A stretch of DNA of 64,000 bases, taken from the NCBI RefSeq assembly GCF_936943645.1, contig NZ_CAKZJO010000107.1:33353-97352 (forward strand), read 5' to 3'. The notes below the pieces were generated by a model. That model did no database searches and had not been told where the DNA came from. It saw only the letters and a program-made list of their open reading frames with translations. This stretch comes from an uncultured Bradyrhizobium sp. Its GTDB lineage: Bacteria; Pseudomonadota; Alphaproteobacteria; Rhizobiales; Xanthobacteraceae. Shown here piece by piece: positions 50,638 to 58,751 of this stretch. Position 1 is the stretch's first letter. Each line of letters starts with the position of its first letter. Made by a program: the position numbers and the translations under genes.

Positions 50638-51201
50638 GTGGCCTCGATCGACGAAACCAAGCAGTTCATCCCGCTCAATATCGCGGTGCTCACCGTCTCC
50701 GACACGCGCGCGCTCAGCGATGACAAGTCCGGCCAGACGCTGGCCGATCGTCTCACCGCGGCCGGCCATCATCTCGCCGCGCGCGAGATCGTCACCGACG
50801 ACGTCGAGGCGATCCGTGCCGTCGTCCGTCGCTGGATCGCAGATAGCGGCGTCGACGTCGTCATCACCACCGGCGGCACCGGCTTTACGGGGCGCGACGT
50901 CACGCCGGAGGCGATCGAGCCGCTGTTCGAGAAGCGCATGGACGGTTTCTCGATTGCCTTCCACATGCTGAGCCACGCCAAGATCGGGACCTCGACGATC
51001 CAGAGCCGCGCCACCGCGGGCGTCGCCGGTGCCACCTACATCTTCTGCCTGCCGGGCTCGCCCGGCGCCTGCCGCGACGGCTGGGACGGCATCCTGGCCG
51101 CCCAACTCGACTACCGCACGCGCCCCTGCAATTTCGTCGAGATCATGCCGCGGCTGGACGAGCATTTGCGCCGGCCGAAGGCGCAAGGCGCGACGGCGTA
51201 G
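50638..51201 (+). CDS. moaB: Molybdenum cofactor biosynthesis protein B
   Basis: A 187-residue MogA/MoaB-fold protein that adenylylates molybdopterin or assists that step. Motifs: LNIAVLTVSDTRALSDDKSG, then DVVITTGGTGFTGRDVTPEA, and a C-terminal CLPGSPGACRDGWDGILAAQ. The start is GTG 50638, with an AGGAG sequence seven bases ahead. No other moa or moe gene is in the window. A small hairpin (TACCCTCC-AGG-GGAGGGTA, 51240-51258) lies after it and may end its transcript. Confidence 0.93.
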   Translation: MASIDETKQFIPLNIAVLTVSDTRALSDDKSGQTLADRLTAAGHHLAAREIVTDDVEAIRAVVRRWIADSGVDVVITTGGTGFTGRDVTPEAIEPLFEKRMDGFSIAFHMLSHAKIGTSTIQSRATAGVAGATYIFCLPGSPGACRDGWDGILAAQLDYRTRPCNFVEIMPRLDEHLRRPKAQGATA

Positions 51202-51239
51202 TGTGCTGCGGATGATGTCCAGCTGATCGCGGCACGGAT

Positions 51240-51258
51240 TACCCTCCAGGGGAGGGTA
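51240..51258 (+). terminator. Small hairpin after moaB
   Basis: A perfect 8-bp stem TACCCTCC/GGAGGGTA with loop AGG. It is not followed by a proper T-run, so intrinsic termination is doubtful. Confidence 0.35.
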
Positions 51259-51290
51259 AGGTCACGGCGCGCGTTGTTAGATAAAGACAG

Positions 51291-52229
51291 TCACAGATCC
51301 CGCTCCCAGGTCTCGCCCACCAGATCAGCACCGAAGCTGTGGTGCTTCTCCTCCTTCACGAGCTTGAATCCGGCGCTCTTGTAGATGCCGCGCGCGGCCA
51401 CCAGGATGCTCTGCGTCCACAGCGTCATCTTGCTGTAGCCCCTCTCACGCGCGCCCTGAAGGCATTGCTCCACCAGCGCACGGCCGACACCGAGGCCCCG
51501 TGCTTTCTTCTCGACCTGCAACAGGCGGAGTTTCGCGATCTCGTCCGTGGCCTTGACCAGGAAGATCGATCCGACCGGCTCACCGTCCACTTCCGCGATC
51601 CAGCAATGCTCGCGCGCGGCGTCGTAGTTCTTGATGAACTGTGCGCAGATTTCAGCGACCAGCGCCTCGTAGCTGATATCCCAGCCGTAGTCCGCAGCAT
51701 AGGCGGCGCCCTGCCGGGAGATGACCCAGCCCATGTCGCCGACGCGATGGCTGCGCAGCATGACGGCCGCAGGCTGGCTGCGACGTCGCTCCAGCACGGT
51801 CTCGATGGTCGCCATCGCCTGCGTGAGGCGCGTTGCGTCATCGGAAGAAAGCTCGGCCAGCATGGCGGCGACCTCGCTTTGCGAGCTCTGATTGAGCTTG
51901 GCGAAGGTCTGGCGGCCCTTGGCGGTGAGGCTGAGCTGGTGTTGCCTGCGATCTGCGGGCAGGGGCTTTCGCGTGATCAGCCCCTTCTCGTCGAAGTTCT
52001 GGACGATGCGGCTGAGATAGCCGGGGTCGAGACCAAGCTCGATTCCGATCTCTTTCGCCGCCATGTCGTCGCGGTGAGCGAGTTCATAGAGGACCCGGGC
52101 TTCGCTGAGCGAAAACGGGCTCTTTCCAAGGTGTTGGTCCAGCACCCCGAGCTTGCGGGTATAGAAGCGGTTGAAGGCGCGGACCGCGGTGATGGGGTCG
52201 GTAGCTTCGAATGGCTTGGTGAACGTCAT
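51291..52229 (-). CDS. MarR-type regulator fused to a GNAT acetyltransferase
   Basis: A 312-residue two-domain protein. Residues 1 to about 150 are a MarR winged helix: FSLSEARVLYELAHRDDMAA, LGLDPGYLSRIVQNFDEKGL and the wing RKPLPADRRQHQLSLTAKGR. Residues 160-312 are a GNAT domain, with LRLLQVEKKARGLGVGRALV as the acetyl-CoA site and ARGIYKSAGFKLVKEEKHHS near the end. Such fusions are known in rhizobia and actinobacteria, but their ligands mostly are not. ATG 52229 has GAGGTG upstream. A 34-bp palindrome just upstream is the likely autoregulatory operator. Confidence 0.92.
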   Translation of the reverse strand: MTFTKPFEATDPITAVRAFNRFYTRKLGVLDQHLGKSPFSLSEARVLYELAHRDDMAAKEIGIELGLDPGYLSRIVQNFDEKGLITRKPLPADRRQHQLSLTAKGRQTFAKLNQSSQSEVAAMLAELSSDDATRLTQAMATIETVLERRRSQPAAVMLRSHRVGDMGWVISRQGAAYAADYGWDISYEALVAEICAQFIKNYDAAREHCWIAEVDGEPVGSIFLVKATDEIAKLRLLQVEKKARGLGVGRALVEQCLQGARERGYSKMTLWTQSILVAARGIYKSAGFKLVKEEKHHSFGADLVGETWERDL

Positions 52230-52245
52230 GGGGGCACCTCGATAA

Positions 52246-52279
52246 TTGCCATTGTCAATTAATTATTTGACTTTGGCAA
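52246..52279. promoter_or_regulatory. 34-bp palindromic operator of the MarR-GNAT gene
   Basis: TTGCCA (52246-52251) and TGGCAA (52274-52279) enclose GTCAA and TTGAC, with TAATTA at the centre. Apart from two non-complementary bases on each side it is a perfect dyad. It begins 17 bases upstream of ATG 52229, where a MarR dimer would block transcription. This AT-rich block stands out from the surrounding GC-rich DNA. Confidence 0.8.
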
Positions 52280-52292
52280 GTATCCGGCGACC

Positions 52293-52868
52293 TCAGGTGA
52301 CCATGACGATCCGGCTGCGCAGCATGGTCCGGGACGAACGGCCGAGCCGCCGGAGCAGCCGCGCTTCGGAATGGCGGGCCTGCGGCGGGTAGCCGCCGAT
52401 CCGGTCGTAATGATCACGCGCGATCAAAAGTCCCTGGTCGCCGAGCGGGCCGACCAACTTGCGCGCCAGGGCCCGGAGGATGTCCCGCAAGCCGGTATCG
52501 GCGTAAGGCGAGCGCGCATAACGGAAGACCGCGGCCCGGTCCCGGCCGCTGGTCGCAACGGCCTGGATGAATTGGGTGGTTTCCTCGATCCAGCCGGTTT
52601 CCAGCACCGCGCCCGCGGGCAGGAACATCAGCCAGGGCGAGCGGGCCTGGAGCGCGCCGGCCGCGAGTGCGGCGCCTTGCGAGGATCCCTCGAAGCCGAC
52701 GAAACGGCAGCCTGCGACGTCGGCAACGCGCTCGATGACGCCGTTGCGGGTGCCGTCGACCAGGAGCACTTCCCGGATGATTCCGGCGGCGGCACCGGGA
52801 ACCAGCGCGGCCAGAGTGGCGACCGCCGTCTGCTCGACGCCTTCGGTCGGAATGATGACGCTCAACAT
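52293..52868 (-). CDS. Short GT2-like glycosyltransferase-fold protein
   Basis: A 191-residue protein starting MLSVIIPTEGVEQTAVATLA. The first strand-loop (SVIIPTEG) and the VLLVDGTRNG segment resemble GT-A family 2 enzymes, as does LLIARDHYDRIGGYPPQARH near the C-terminus. The metal-binding DxD is not seen; the expected place reads MFLPAGAVLETGWIEE. The protein is also shorter than the usual 230 or more residues. It may be inactive or may bind sugar nucleotides differently. The MarR-GNAT gene lies 63 bp downstream on the same strand. Confidence 0.65.
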   Translation of the reverse strand: MLSVIIPTEGVEQTAVATLAALVPGAAAGIIREVLLVDGTRNGVIERVADVAGCRFVGFEGSSQGAALAAGALQARSPWLMFLPAGAVLETGWIEETTQFIQAVATSGRDRAAVFRYARSPYADTGLRDILRALARKLVGPLGDQGLLIARDHYDRIGGYPPQARHSEARLLRRLGRSSRTMLRSRIVMVT

Positions 52869-52912
52869 GATTGAGGCTTCAATGTCTGCACTTCGGAAGG
52901 AAGCGGAGCTCG

Positions 52913-52929
52913 TTATGATGATGTCATAA
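52913..52929. promoter_or_regulatory. Dyad TTATGA-N5-TCATAA in the divergent region
   Basis: A perfect 6-base inverted repeat lies 45 bases upstream of the GT2-like ATG, in the 231-base gap before the RMD1 gene. It could be an operator; no family can be assigned. Nothing else stands out in the gap. Confidence 0.35.
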
Positions 52930-53099
52930 ACACGCGGCGTTGCCGAGTGCAACTTTCCGGCGGCGCTTCGGCGTGCGATGGTAAACCGCCGCCCGCTATC
53001 GCAGCCAAATGTGTCACGGGCGGGCCCGCAATATTGCCGAATGTTTCGGCATGATCCCGACCGCGTTAACTCGTAGCTGCGCCGTGACGGAGGCCTTGC

Positions 53100-53939
53100 A
53101 TGATCGCCGATCAACTCGCCGTTGGTATGGCGCCAACATCGCCGAAGCAGGGGACTGCGCCGACCTTACGGATCCGCGCGCTGATGCTGGGAGACCGCAT
53201 CAATGCTTCCGGCCTGGAGATCGGGACGCTGGTCTCGTCCACTCCGGCTGCCTTCCGCGTCCACGCCGGCCTTGTCGTGATCTTCCGTTACGGCGTCGTG
53301 GTGCTGATCGGCCTGCTGCCTTCGGAGGAGAAGGTCGTCATCGACAATTTGAAGTCGCGCGTGACCGGCGAGCTCAGCCCGTATGAGGAGGAGATCGCGC
53401 AGGCGCAGCTTTGCAACGACGAGGCCGCCGAGGCGATCCAGCCGGGCGGGCCGATCTGCCTTGCCAAATTCTCCGACGACCGGTTGCTGCTGGTTGCGGA
53501 TGCGCTCGCCAAGAGCACGTCGCTGGCGCGCGACGAACGCCGCGTCGCCGCGGTGTTCGACGTGATCGAGCCGTTTGCGCGGGAGCTTGCCGAGCACGGC
53601 CGGACGCCGCGCCGGCGCAAGGGCATCCTGCAATTGATCGGCAATGCCCTCTTGGTGCAGCAGCGCGTCGCCGGCCGCGTCGCGATCGCCGAGAAGCCCG
53701 ACGTGCTCTGGGAGAAGCCCGAGCTCGATCGGCTCTATTCGCGTCTCGAGGACGAATATGAGTTGAAGGAGCGCCTCGACACGCTCGAGCGCAAGCTCTC
53801 CGCGGTATCGGAGACCGCCAACGCACTGACCGACATCATCGACACCCAGCGCTCGCTCCGCCTGGAGATCGCGGTCGTGGTTCTGATCGTGATCGAGGTC
53901 GCGATCGGGTGTTTTCAGATCCTGACCGGCGTTCACTGA
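53100..53939 (+). CDS. RMD1/DUF155 family membrane-anchored protein
   Basis: A 279-residue protein. The DUF155 core runs from about residue 25 to 215: LRIRALMLGDRINASGLEIG, then VVIFRYGVVVLIGLLPSEEK and LARDERRVAAVFDVIEPFAR, with LLVQQRVAGRVAIAEKPDVL WEKPE further on. A coiled-coil segment (LEDEYELKERLDTLERKLSA) and one C-terminal membrane helix (about 254-273) follow. Yeast Rmd1/Rmd8 and mitochondrial RMND1 relatives anchor or support mitoribosomes. The bacterial function is unknown. Its 3' end overlaps that of the convergent dikinase-like gene by seven bases. Confidence 0.88.
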   Translation: MIADQLAVGMAPTSPKQGTAPTLRIRALMLGDRINASGLEIGTLVSSTPAAFRVHAGLVVIFRYGVVVLIGLLPSEEKVVIDNLKSRVTGELSPYEEEIAQAQLCNDEAAEAIQPGGPICLAKFSDDRLLLVADALAKSTSLARDERRVAAVFDVIEPFARELAEHGRTPRRRKGILQLIGNALLVQQRVAGRVAIAEKPDVLWEKPELDRLYSRLEDEYELKERLDTLERKLSAVSETANALTDIIDTQRSLRLEIAVVVLIVIEVAIGCFQILTGVH

Positions 53940-55543
53940 GGCGCAGTGGCGTGCCGGTCGTGGTGGCCGGATTGCGTCCGCCACGACGCGATCTCGGCAA
54001 GCTCGGCTTCGGGCCGTGTCCGGATCGTCTCGCAGCGTCCGAGATAGAGCTCTCCGGCATCGCCCTCGATCGTGATCCACTCGCCTTCGGCAAAGGTGAG
54101 ATTGCCGACCTGGGCGCGCTTCGCGACAGGATCGATCCTCAGTTCGCGACAGCCGACGACGCAGGGCTTGCCCATTTGCCGCGCCACGAGAGCTGCGTGC
54201 GAGGTGCGCGCACCGACTGACGTGACGATGCCCGCCGACAGGGCAAAGCCGGCGACGTCGGCCGTGCTGGTATCGGGCCGCAGCAGGATGACCGGTTCAC
54301 CCGCCGCCGAGAGGCTTTGAGCGCCTTCGGACGAGAACGCGGCCCGTCCGATTCCAATGCCGCCGGAGGCGCCGATGCCGGTCGTCGCGGGCTTGCCTGA
54401 TGACACCAGTCGGGTTTCGCTCAGCGAGGCGAGGTCGATCTCCGCGATCCGTCCCAAGGCCTCGTCCTTCGAGATCAGGCCTTCATGCACGAGGTCGATC
54501 GCGATCCTGGCGGCGGCCCGCGGCGTGCGCTTGGCGGTGCGGGTCTGGAGGATCCAGAGCCGGCCGTTCTCGACCGTGAACTCGACGTCCTGGACATCGG
54601 CGAAGGCGTGCTCGAGCCGCTTCAGGACATCGCCAAGCTCCGCTTCGAGTTTCGGCAGCTCGCGTGCGATCGCCTCGGCCGTATCGGGAACGCGCCTTCC
54701 GGACACGACGTCTTCGCCCTGCGCGTCGAGCACGAGGTCGATCATCGGGCGCGGTGCGCCCGTGGACGGATCGCGCGAGAATGCCACGCCCGCGCCGGAG
54801 GCAAGACCGCCATTGCCGAAGACCATCGCCTGCACGGTCACCGCGGTGCCTTCGAGCGAATCGAGATGCTGCAGGTTTCGATAAGTCTGCGCACGTTCGC
54901 TCGTCCAGGATTGGTAGACGGCTCGGGCTGCCGCCTCCAGCTGCGCGAAGGCATCCTCCAGCGCCCCATCGGCGCGATCCTCGATCAGCGCCTGCTCGCG
55001 GCTGGCGAGCCGTGCGAGCGCTTCGCTGTCGAGCTCGCGGTCGCTGCCGGCGTTTTCGGCTGCGACGAGCTCGCTGACGTGCGCGGCAAATTCGGCCTGG
55101 TCGATAGCGAGCACCGTCTCGCCAAAGCTCTCCAGGAAGCGGCGCCGGCAATCCCAGGCGAGCCGCGGCCGGCCGGTCGCACGGATCAGGCCATGCACGG
55201 CATCGGACGTGCAGCCGACATTAAGAACGGTGTCGAGCATGCCTGGCATCGATCGCGCCGCACCCGAGCGCACCGATACCAGGAGCGGCCGCCGGCGGTC
55301 GCCAAAGCGCTTTCCGGTGACGCCCTCCAGGAACGAAATGCCGTCCTCCAGGCCGTCGCGCAAATGTCGCGCGGCGTGGGCATGGCCGGCAACGATGTCG
55401 GCGCAGAGCTTGACCGGGAGCACGAAGGCTGGCGGCACCGGCAGGCCCAGCGACGCCATGCGGGCAAGGTTGGCGGCCTTGGCGCCGATCTCTTCGGCGG
55501 GGCGCAATTTGGAGGCGTCAGCGCCGATACGCACGATATGCAT
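53933..55543 (-). CDS. Pyruvate phosphate dikinase-like protein lacking the PEP/pyruvate-binding barrel
   Basis: A 536-residue protein equal to the first two domains of pyruvate phosphate dikinase. The ATP-grasp part has EIGAKAANLARMASLGLPVP, VSVRSGAARSMPGMLDTVLN and FTVENGRLWILQTRTAKRTP, ending near residue 345. A swivelling phosphohistidine domain follows, with the catalytic His449 in GARTSHAALVARQMGKPCVV. The C-terminal TIM barrel that binds PEP and pyruvate in the full 870-residue enzyme is absent. The phosphoryl acceptor is therefore unknown. It starts 10 bp after the 642-residue gene and is the last gene of the run from phosphoketolase. Confidence 0.85.
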   Translation of the reverse strand: MHIVRIGADASKLRPAEEIGAKAANLARMASLGLPVPPAFVLPVKLCADIVAGHAHAARHLRDGLEDGISFLEGVTGKRFGDRRRPLLVSVRSGAARSMPGMLDTVLNVGCTSDAVHGLIRATGRPRLAWDCRRRFLESFGETVLAIDQAEFAAHVSELVAAENAGSDRELDSEALARLASREQALIEDRADGALEDAFAQLEAAARAVYQSWTSERAQTYRNLQHLDSLEGTAVTVQAMVFGNGGLASGAGVAFSRDPSTGAPRPMIDLVLDAQGEDVVSGRRVPDTAEAIARELPKLEAELGDVLKRLEHAFADVQDVEFTVENGRLWILQTRTAKRTPRAAARIAIDLVHEGLISKDEALGRIAEIDLASLSETRLVSSGKPATTGIGASGGIGIGRAAFSSEGAQSLSAAGEPVILLRPDTSTADVAGFALSAGIVTSVGARTSHAALVARQMGKPCVVGCRELRIDPVAKRAQVGNLTFAEGEWITIEGDAGELYLGRCETIRTRPEAELAEIASWRTQSGHHDRHATAPQ

Positions 55544-55553
55544 GGTGGCTTCC

Positions 55554-57482
55554 TCAAGCTGCGAGATCGATCATGATGTGACGGCGGAGCAGATGGCCGA
55601 ACGCGGCGAAGCGGTCGGTGGCGCGCTCGACGGCGCGGGCGAGCTCAAGCACCGATAGCGAGGTCGCGACGTCGAAGCCGCCGCCGAAGACCAGTGCGGT
55701 GATCGCGCGCTCGCGGGTGTCGGCAGCGTGTTCGGCATCGATCAGGCGGCTCACGGCGGCGAGCGCGTCCTCGGAATCGGCGTGCCGTCCCTCCGGCACG
55801 TCGATCGCGGCGGCAACGCCACTCGCGGCGACTTCGGTCGCGGTCGCTACCACGGCGCAAAGCTCGGCCAGCGCCGTCAGCAGGGACGGATCGCTCCTTC
55901 CCGGCATCAGCGAGGCGATGAACGCGGCCTGCTCCAGCTCGTCGACGGCTTCCTCGGCGCGATCGATCAATTGCCCGATCAGCGGGCGCGCGTTGAGGCG
56001 GTCGACCTCGTTGCGGCCCTCCAATGCGATTCTGTCGGCCTTCTGCTCGATCATGCCGCAGCGCTGCGTCAGCAGGGCGGCGTCGGCGGGCTGGCCGGCG
56101 CGCAAGGTGGCGACATGGCGCGAGATCGCCGCGACGAGATCATGGGCGAGGCCGATCTGGCGCAGCACCGCTGCCAGCAACGCTCCGTCGACGCGGTCCA
56201 GGTGCCGCATCAGATCGGCTTCGATCTGGTCGCGCACCGTCCTGACCGAGCGGCCCGCGAGAAGTGCCTCGGTGGAGGCACGCAGCGATGCCTTGAGAAA
56301 ATCGATGGCGGCGCTGCGGCCGAGCGCCTGGTCGAGCCGCTCGCCGAAGCCGATCCGCGCCGGGGCGGCGTTTCGCACCGCAGAGCCCAGCAGATCGTTC
56401 CCGCCGAGCTCGAGGAAGCCGCGATGGCCGATTCGCTGCCGCGCCGCCCATTCCAGGATGTGGACCGCGTCCTCCTTGGCGACCCACGTCCTGAGCAGCT
56501 TGCGCGCCTTGTTCCAGTCGATCAGAAACACCAGCGCGGCGCCGACCGCCGCGAGGAATTCGTTGCGATCGGCGGCGTGTCCGCTCTGATACTGGCCGGT
56601 GACGAGATAGAAGGAATTGTCCTCGCCGAGCCCTGCGGCGGTGTGACGGTCGAGGCCGCTCCAATTCGCTTCGAACCTGTCGAACAGCGAGATGAAGAAT
56701 TTCGCGCGGGCCAGGTGCACGTCGGTGTAGGTGACCGTGACCGCGTTCTTCTTCACCGCGATCACGACGACATGGGCGTCCGTGGTGCCGATGTCGTTCT
56801 GGATCAGCAGCCGGCCGTCGGTGCGCGTGGCCATGGTGTCGAGGCCCGGATGATTGAATTTGAGGCCGCGCGTCGCGTTCAGGCCCTTCATGAAAGCTGT
56901 GACCGCCGTCCGGTCCTCGCCGTGCAGGCCGAACACATGGGCGCCGTCGAGCGTTTCTTCCGCGCAAGCTGTTGCCAGCCTGTTGAGCTGCTTGTGCAGA
57001 TCCATGACGAGGCGATGCAGGCTGTCGCCGCCCGCATCCGCGACGCCCGTCAGGCGCGCGATGTGGGACATTGCGATCTCGCCGGTGGATTCGAGCAGGC
57101 CGGCTGCGCGGATCGCCCCGAGGCGCGCCTGCGCCCTCTCGCCTTCGCTCGCAGCGCCGGCGCCGACGGCGCGGATCATGGTCGCCGCGTCGTCCGCGAT
57201 CTCCTGCATCAGCTTTGCAAGTTCGGGCGCCGCGAGCCGGCCGTGCCCGACCAGATGCGCGCCGCCGATCAGCGTCGCGATCGCGGTGGGGGCGATGCCC
57301 GCCGTCTGGCTTTCGACGGCAAGGTCACTCGCGGGCCGGTTCGGCTCCTGCGCATGCTGGGCCGCCGCCTGCAATGCGCTCATCCGCACCTTGATGCGGT
57401 CGTTGGCGGCGAGGCCTTCCGCGACCAGCGCGGGCAGCAGGATGCCGCCTTGTCCGAGCTCCTCGATGATGTGGGTCTTCAT
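55554..57482 (-). CDS. Unrecognised 642-residue protein in the phosphoketolase cluster
   Basis: I do not recognise this protein. It starts MKTHIIEELGQGGILLPALV and has no signal peptide or membrane helix. The N-terminal 150 residues are Ala-rich and helical. The middle part (about 200-320) looks like an alpha/beta domain, with RTDGRLLIQNDIGTTDAHVV, VKKNAVTVTYTDVHLARAKF and DNSFYLVTGQYQSGH. The C-terminal 250 residues are helical with acidic repeats (DRAEEAVDELEQAAFIASLM, LARAVERATDRFAAFGHLLR), reminiscent of PhoU/DUF47 bundles. It lies between acetate kinase (82 bp gap) and the dikinase-like gene (10 bp gap), so it is probably the partner or target of the latter. Confidence 0.75.
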   Translation of the reverse strand: MKTHIIEELGQGGILLPALVAEGLAANDRIKVRMSALQAAAQHAQEPNRPASDLAVESQTAGIAPTAIATLIGGAHLVGHGRLAAPELAKLMQEIADDAATMIRAVGAGAASEGERAQARLGAIRAAGLLESTGEIAMSHIARLTGVADAGGDSLHRLVMDLHKQLNRLATACAEETLDGAHVFGLHGEDRTAVTAFMKGLNATRGLKFNHPGLDTMATRTDGRLLIQNDIGTTDAHVVVIAVKKNAVTVTYTDVHLARAKFFISLFDRFEANWSGLDRHTAAGLGEDNSFYLVTGQYQSGHAADRNEFLAAVGAALVFLIDWNKARKLLRTWVAKEDAVHILEWAARQRIGHRGFLELGGNDLLGSAVRNAAPARIGFGERLDQALGRSAAIDFLKASLRASTEALLAGRSVRTVRDQIEADLMRHLDRVDGALLAAVLRQIGLAHDLVAAISRHVATLRAGQPADAALLTQRCGMIEQKADRIALEGRNEVDRLNARPLIGQLIDRAEEAVDELEQAAFIASLMPGRSDPSLLTALAELCAVVATATEVAASGVAAAIDVPEGRHADSEDALAAVSRLIDAEHAADTRERAITALVFGGGFDVATSLSVLELARAVERATDRFAAFGHLLRRHIMIDLAA

Positions 57483-57564
57483 GATCTGTCCGCTCGATGA
57501 TGGATGCGGGCTCTATGCCACGAGACTTTGACGGCCTCGTTGCGGCAGATCATTCATAAAAATG

Positions 57565-58749
57565 TCACGTGACGTTGCGTCCGCGGATCAGAGCGGCGGA
57601 GTGGCGTGCGATCGTCAGCTCTTCATTGGTTGCAATGACGAACACGTCGACCGCACTGCCGCCATCGCTGATCCGCTCGCGCGCCGCGTCGTTCGCGGCG
57701 GCATCGATCCGCACGCCGAGCCAGCCGAGCCGCTCGCCGATCGCGCTGCGGATCTCCCTGGCGTGTTCGCCGATGCCGCCCGTGAAGACCACGCAGTCGA
57801 GTCCGCCGAGCGTGGTCGCCATCATCGCGATCGCTTGCGCCGCGCGGAAGGTGAAGAGATCGACCGCCTCTCGCGCCGCTGGCTCGCCGCTCGCCAGCAG
57901 CGTGCGCATGTCCGCGGAGAGGCCGGAGACGCCGAGCAGGCCGGACTCGTGATAGAGCAGGTGTTGGACCTCTTCGAGCGACATCTTCTCGTGCTGCTGC
58001 AGATAGAGCAGCACGCCGGGATCGATCGTGCCGCTGCGCGTGCCCATCACGAGGCCGTCGAGCGGCGTCAATCCCATCGTGGTGTCGATGCTGCGGCCGT
58101 TGCATAGCGCGCACAGGCTGGCGCCGTTGCCGAGATGGGCGATGACGGTGCGCCTGGCGACAAGCTCTGGCGCGATCTCGCCTAGACGGCCCGCGACATA
58201 TTCGAAGGAGAGCCCGTGAAACCCATAGCGCCGGATGCCGCGCTGCTCGAAGCGCCGCGGAAGCGCGAAGCGGCTCGCGGGCGGTGCGAGGCCGTGATGG
58301 AAGGCGGTGTCGAAACACGCGATCTGCGTCAGCGCCGGCCGGATCGCCGCGAGCGTGCGGACCGGCGCGAGGCAGCGCGGCTGGTGCAGCGGCGCCAGCG
58401 GCGTCAATGCCTCCAGTTTCGCGATGACGTCGTCCGTCAGAACGACCGGGCCTGAATAATCCGGCCCGCCATGAACGACGCGATGGCCGACGGCGCTCAG
58501 GCTGCGTTCGCCGAACCGGTCCTCGATGAAGCCGAGCACGTCGGCGAACAGATGGTTGGTATCTGTCGCGTCTCTTCGGGTCTCGAACAGGTCTTCGCCC
58601 GCGGGGCCCTTCACCACCAGACGAGGTTTGGCCTCGTGCTCGTCGAGCAGGCCCCTGCAAAGCAGGCTGGGCTCGGTTGCCGAAATCTCGAACACACCGA
58701 ACTTGATGCTCGACGATCCCGAATTGAGAACGAGGACCGTGTCAGACAT
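57565..58749 (-). CDS. ackA: Acetate kinase
   Basis: A 394-residue acetate kinase that converts acetyl phosphate and ADP to acetate and ATP, or the reverse. Motifs in order: VLVLNSGSSSIKFGVFE, GHRVVHGGPDY, FDTAFHHGLAPPASRFALPR, RYGFHGLSFEYVA, HLGNGASLCAL and VVFTGGIGEHAREIRSAIGE. The length fits the family. The ATG is two bases from the phosphoketolase stop, so translation is coupled. No phosphotransacetylase gene lies nearby, so its acetyl phosphate most likely comes from phosphoketolase, giving one ATP per sugar phosphate cleaved. Confidence 0.96.
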   Translation of the reverse strand: MSDTVLVLNSGSSSIKFGVFEISATEPSLLCRGLLDEHEAKPRLVVKGPAGEDLFETRRDATDTNHLFADVLGFIEDRFGERSLSAVGHRVVHGGPDYSGPVVLTDDVIAKLEALTPLAPLHQPRCLAPVRTLAAIRPALTQIACFDTAFHHGLAPPASRFALPRRFEQRGIRRYGFHGLSFEYVAGRLGEIAPELVARRTVIAHLGNGASLCALCNGRSIDTTMGLTPLDGLVMGTRSGTIDPGVLLYLQQHEKMSLEEVQHLLYHESGLLGVSGLSADMRTLLASGEPAAREAVDLFTFRAAQAIAMMATTLGGLDCVVFTGGIGEHAREIRSAIGERLGWLGVRIDAAANDAARERISDGGSAVDVFVIATNEELTIARHSAALIRGRNVT

Positions 58750-58751
58750 GG

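Noticed and set aside
55728..57500. Open frame of 590 codons opposite the 642-residue gene
   Set aside because: I compared both strands here. The minus-strand frame has balanced composition and fits the operon spacing, while this one is rich in Arg, Gly and Gln and lacks context.
57561..57574. GTCACGTGAC palindrome at the end of ackA
   Set aside because: It overlaps the stop codon, is only 10 bases and lacks a promoter context, so it is probably chance.
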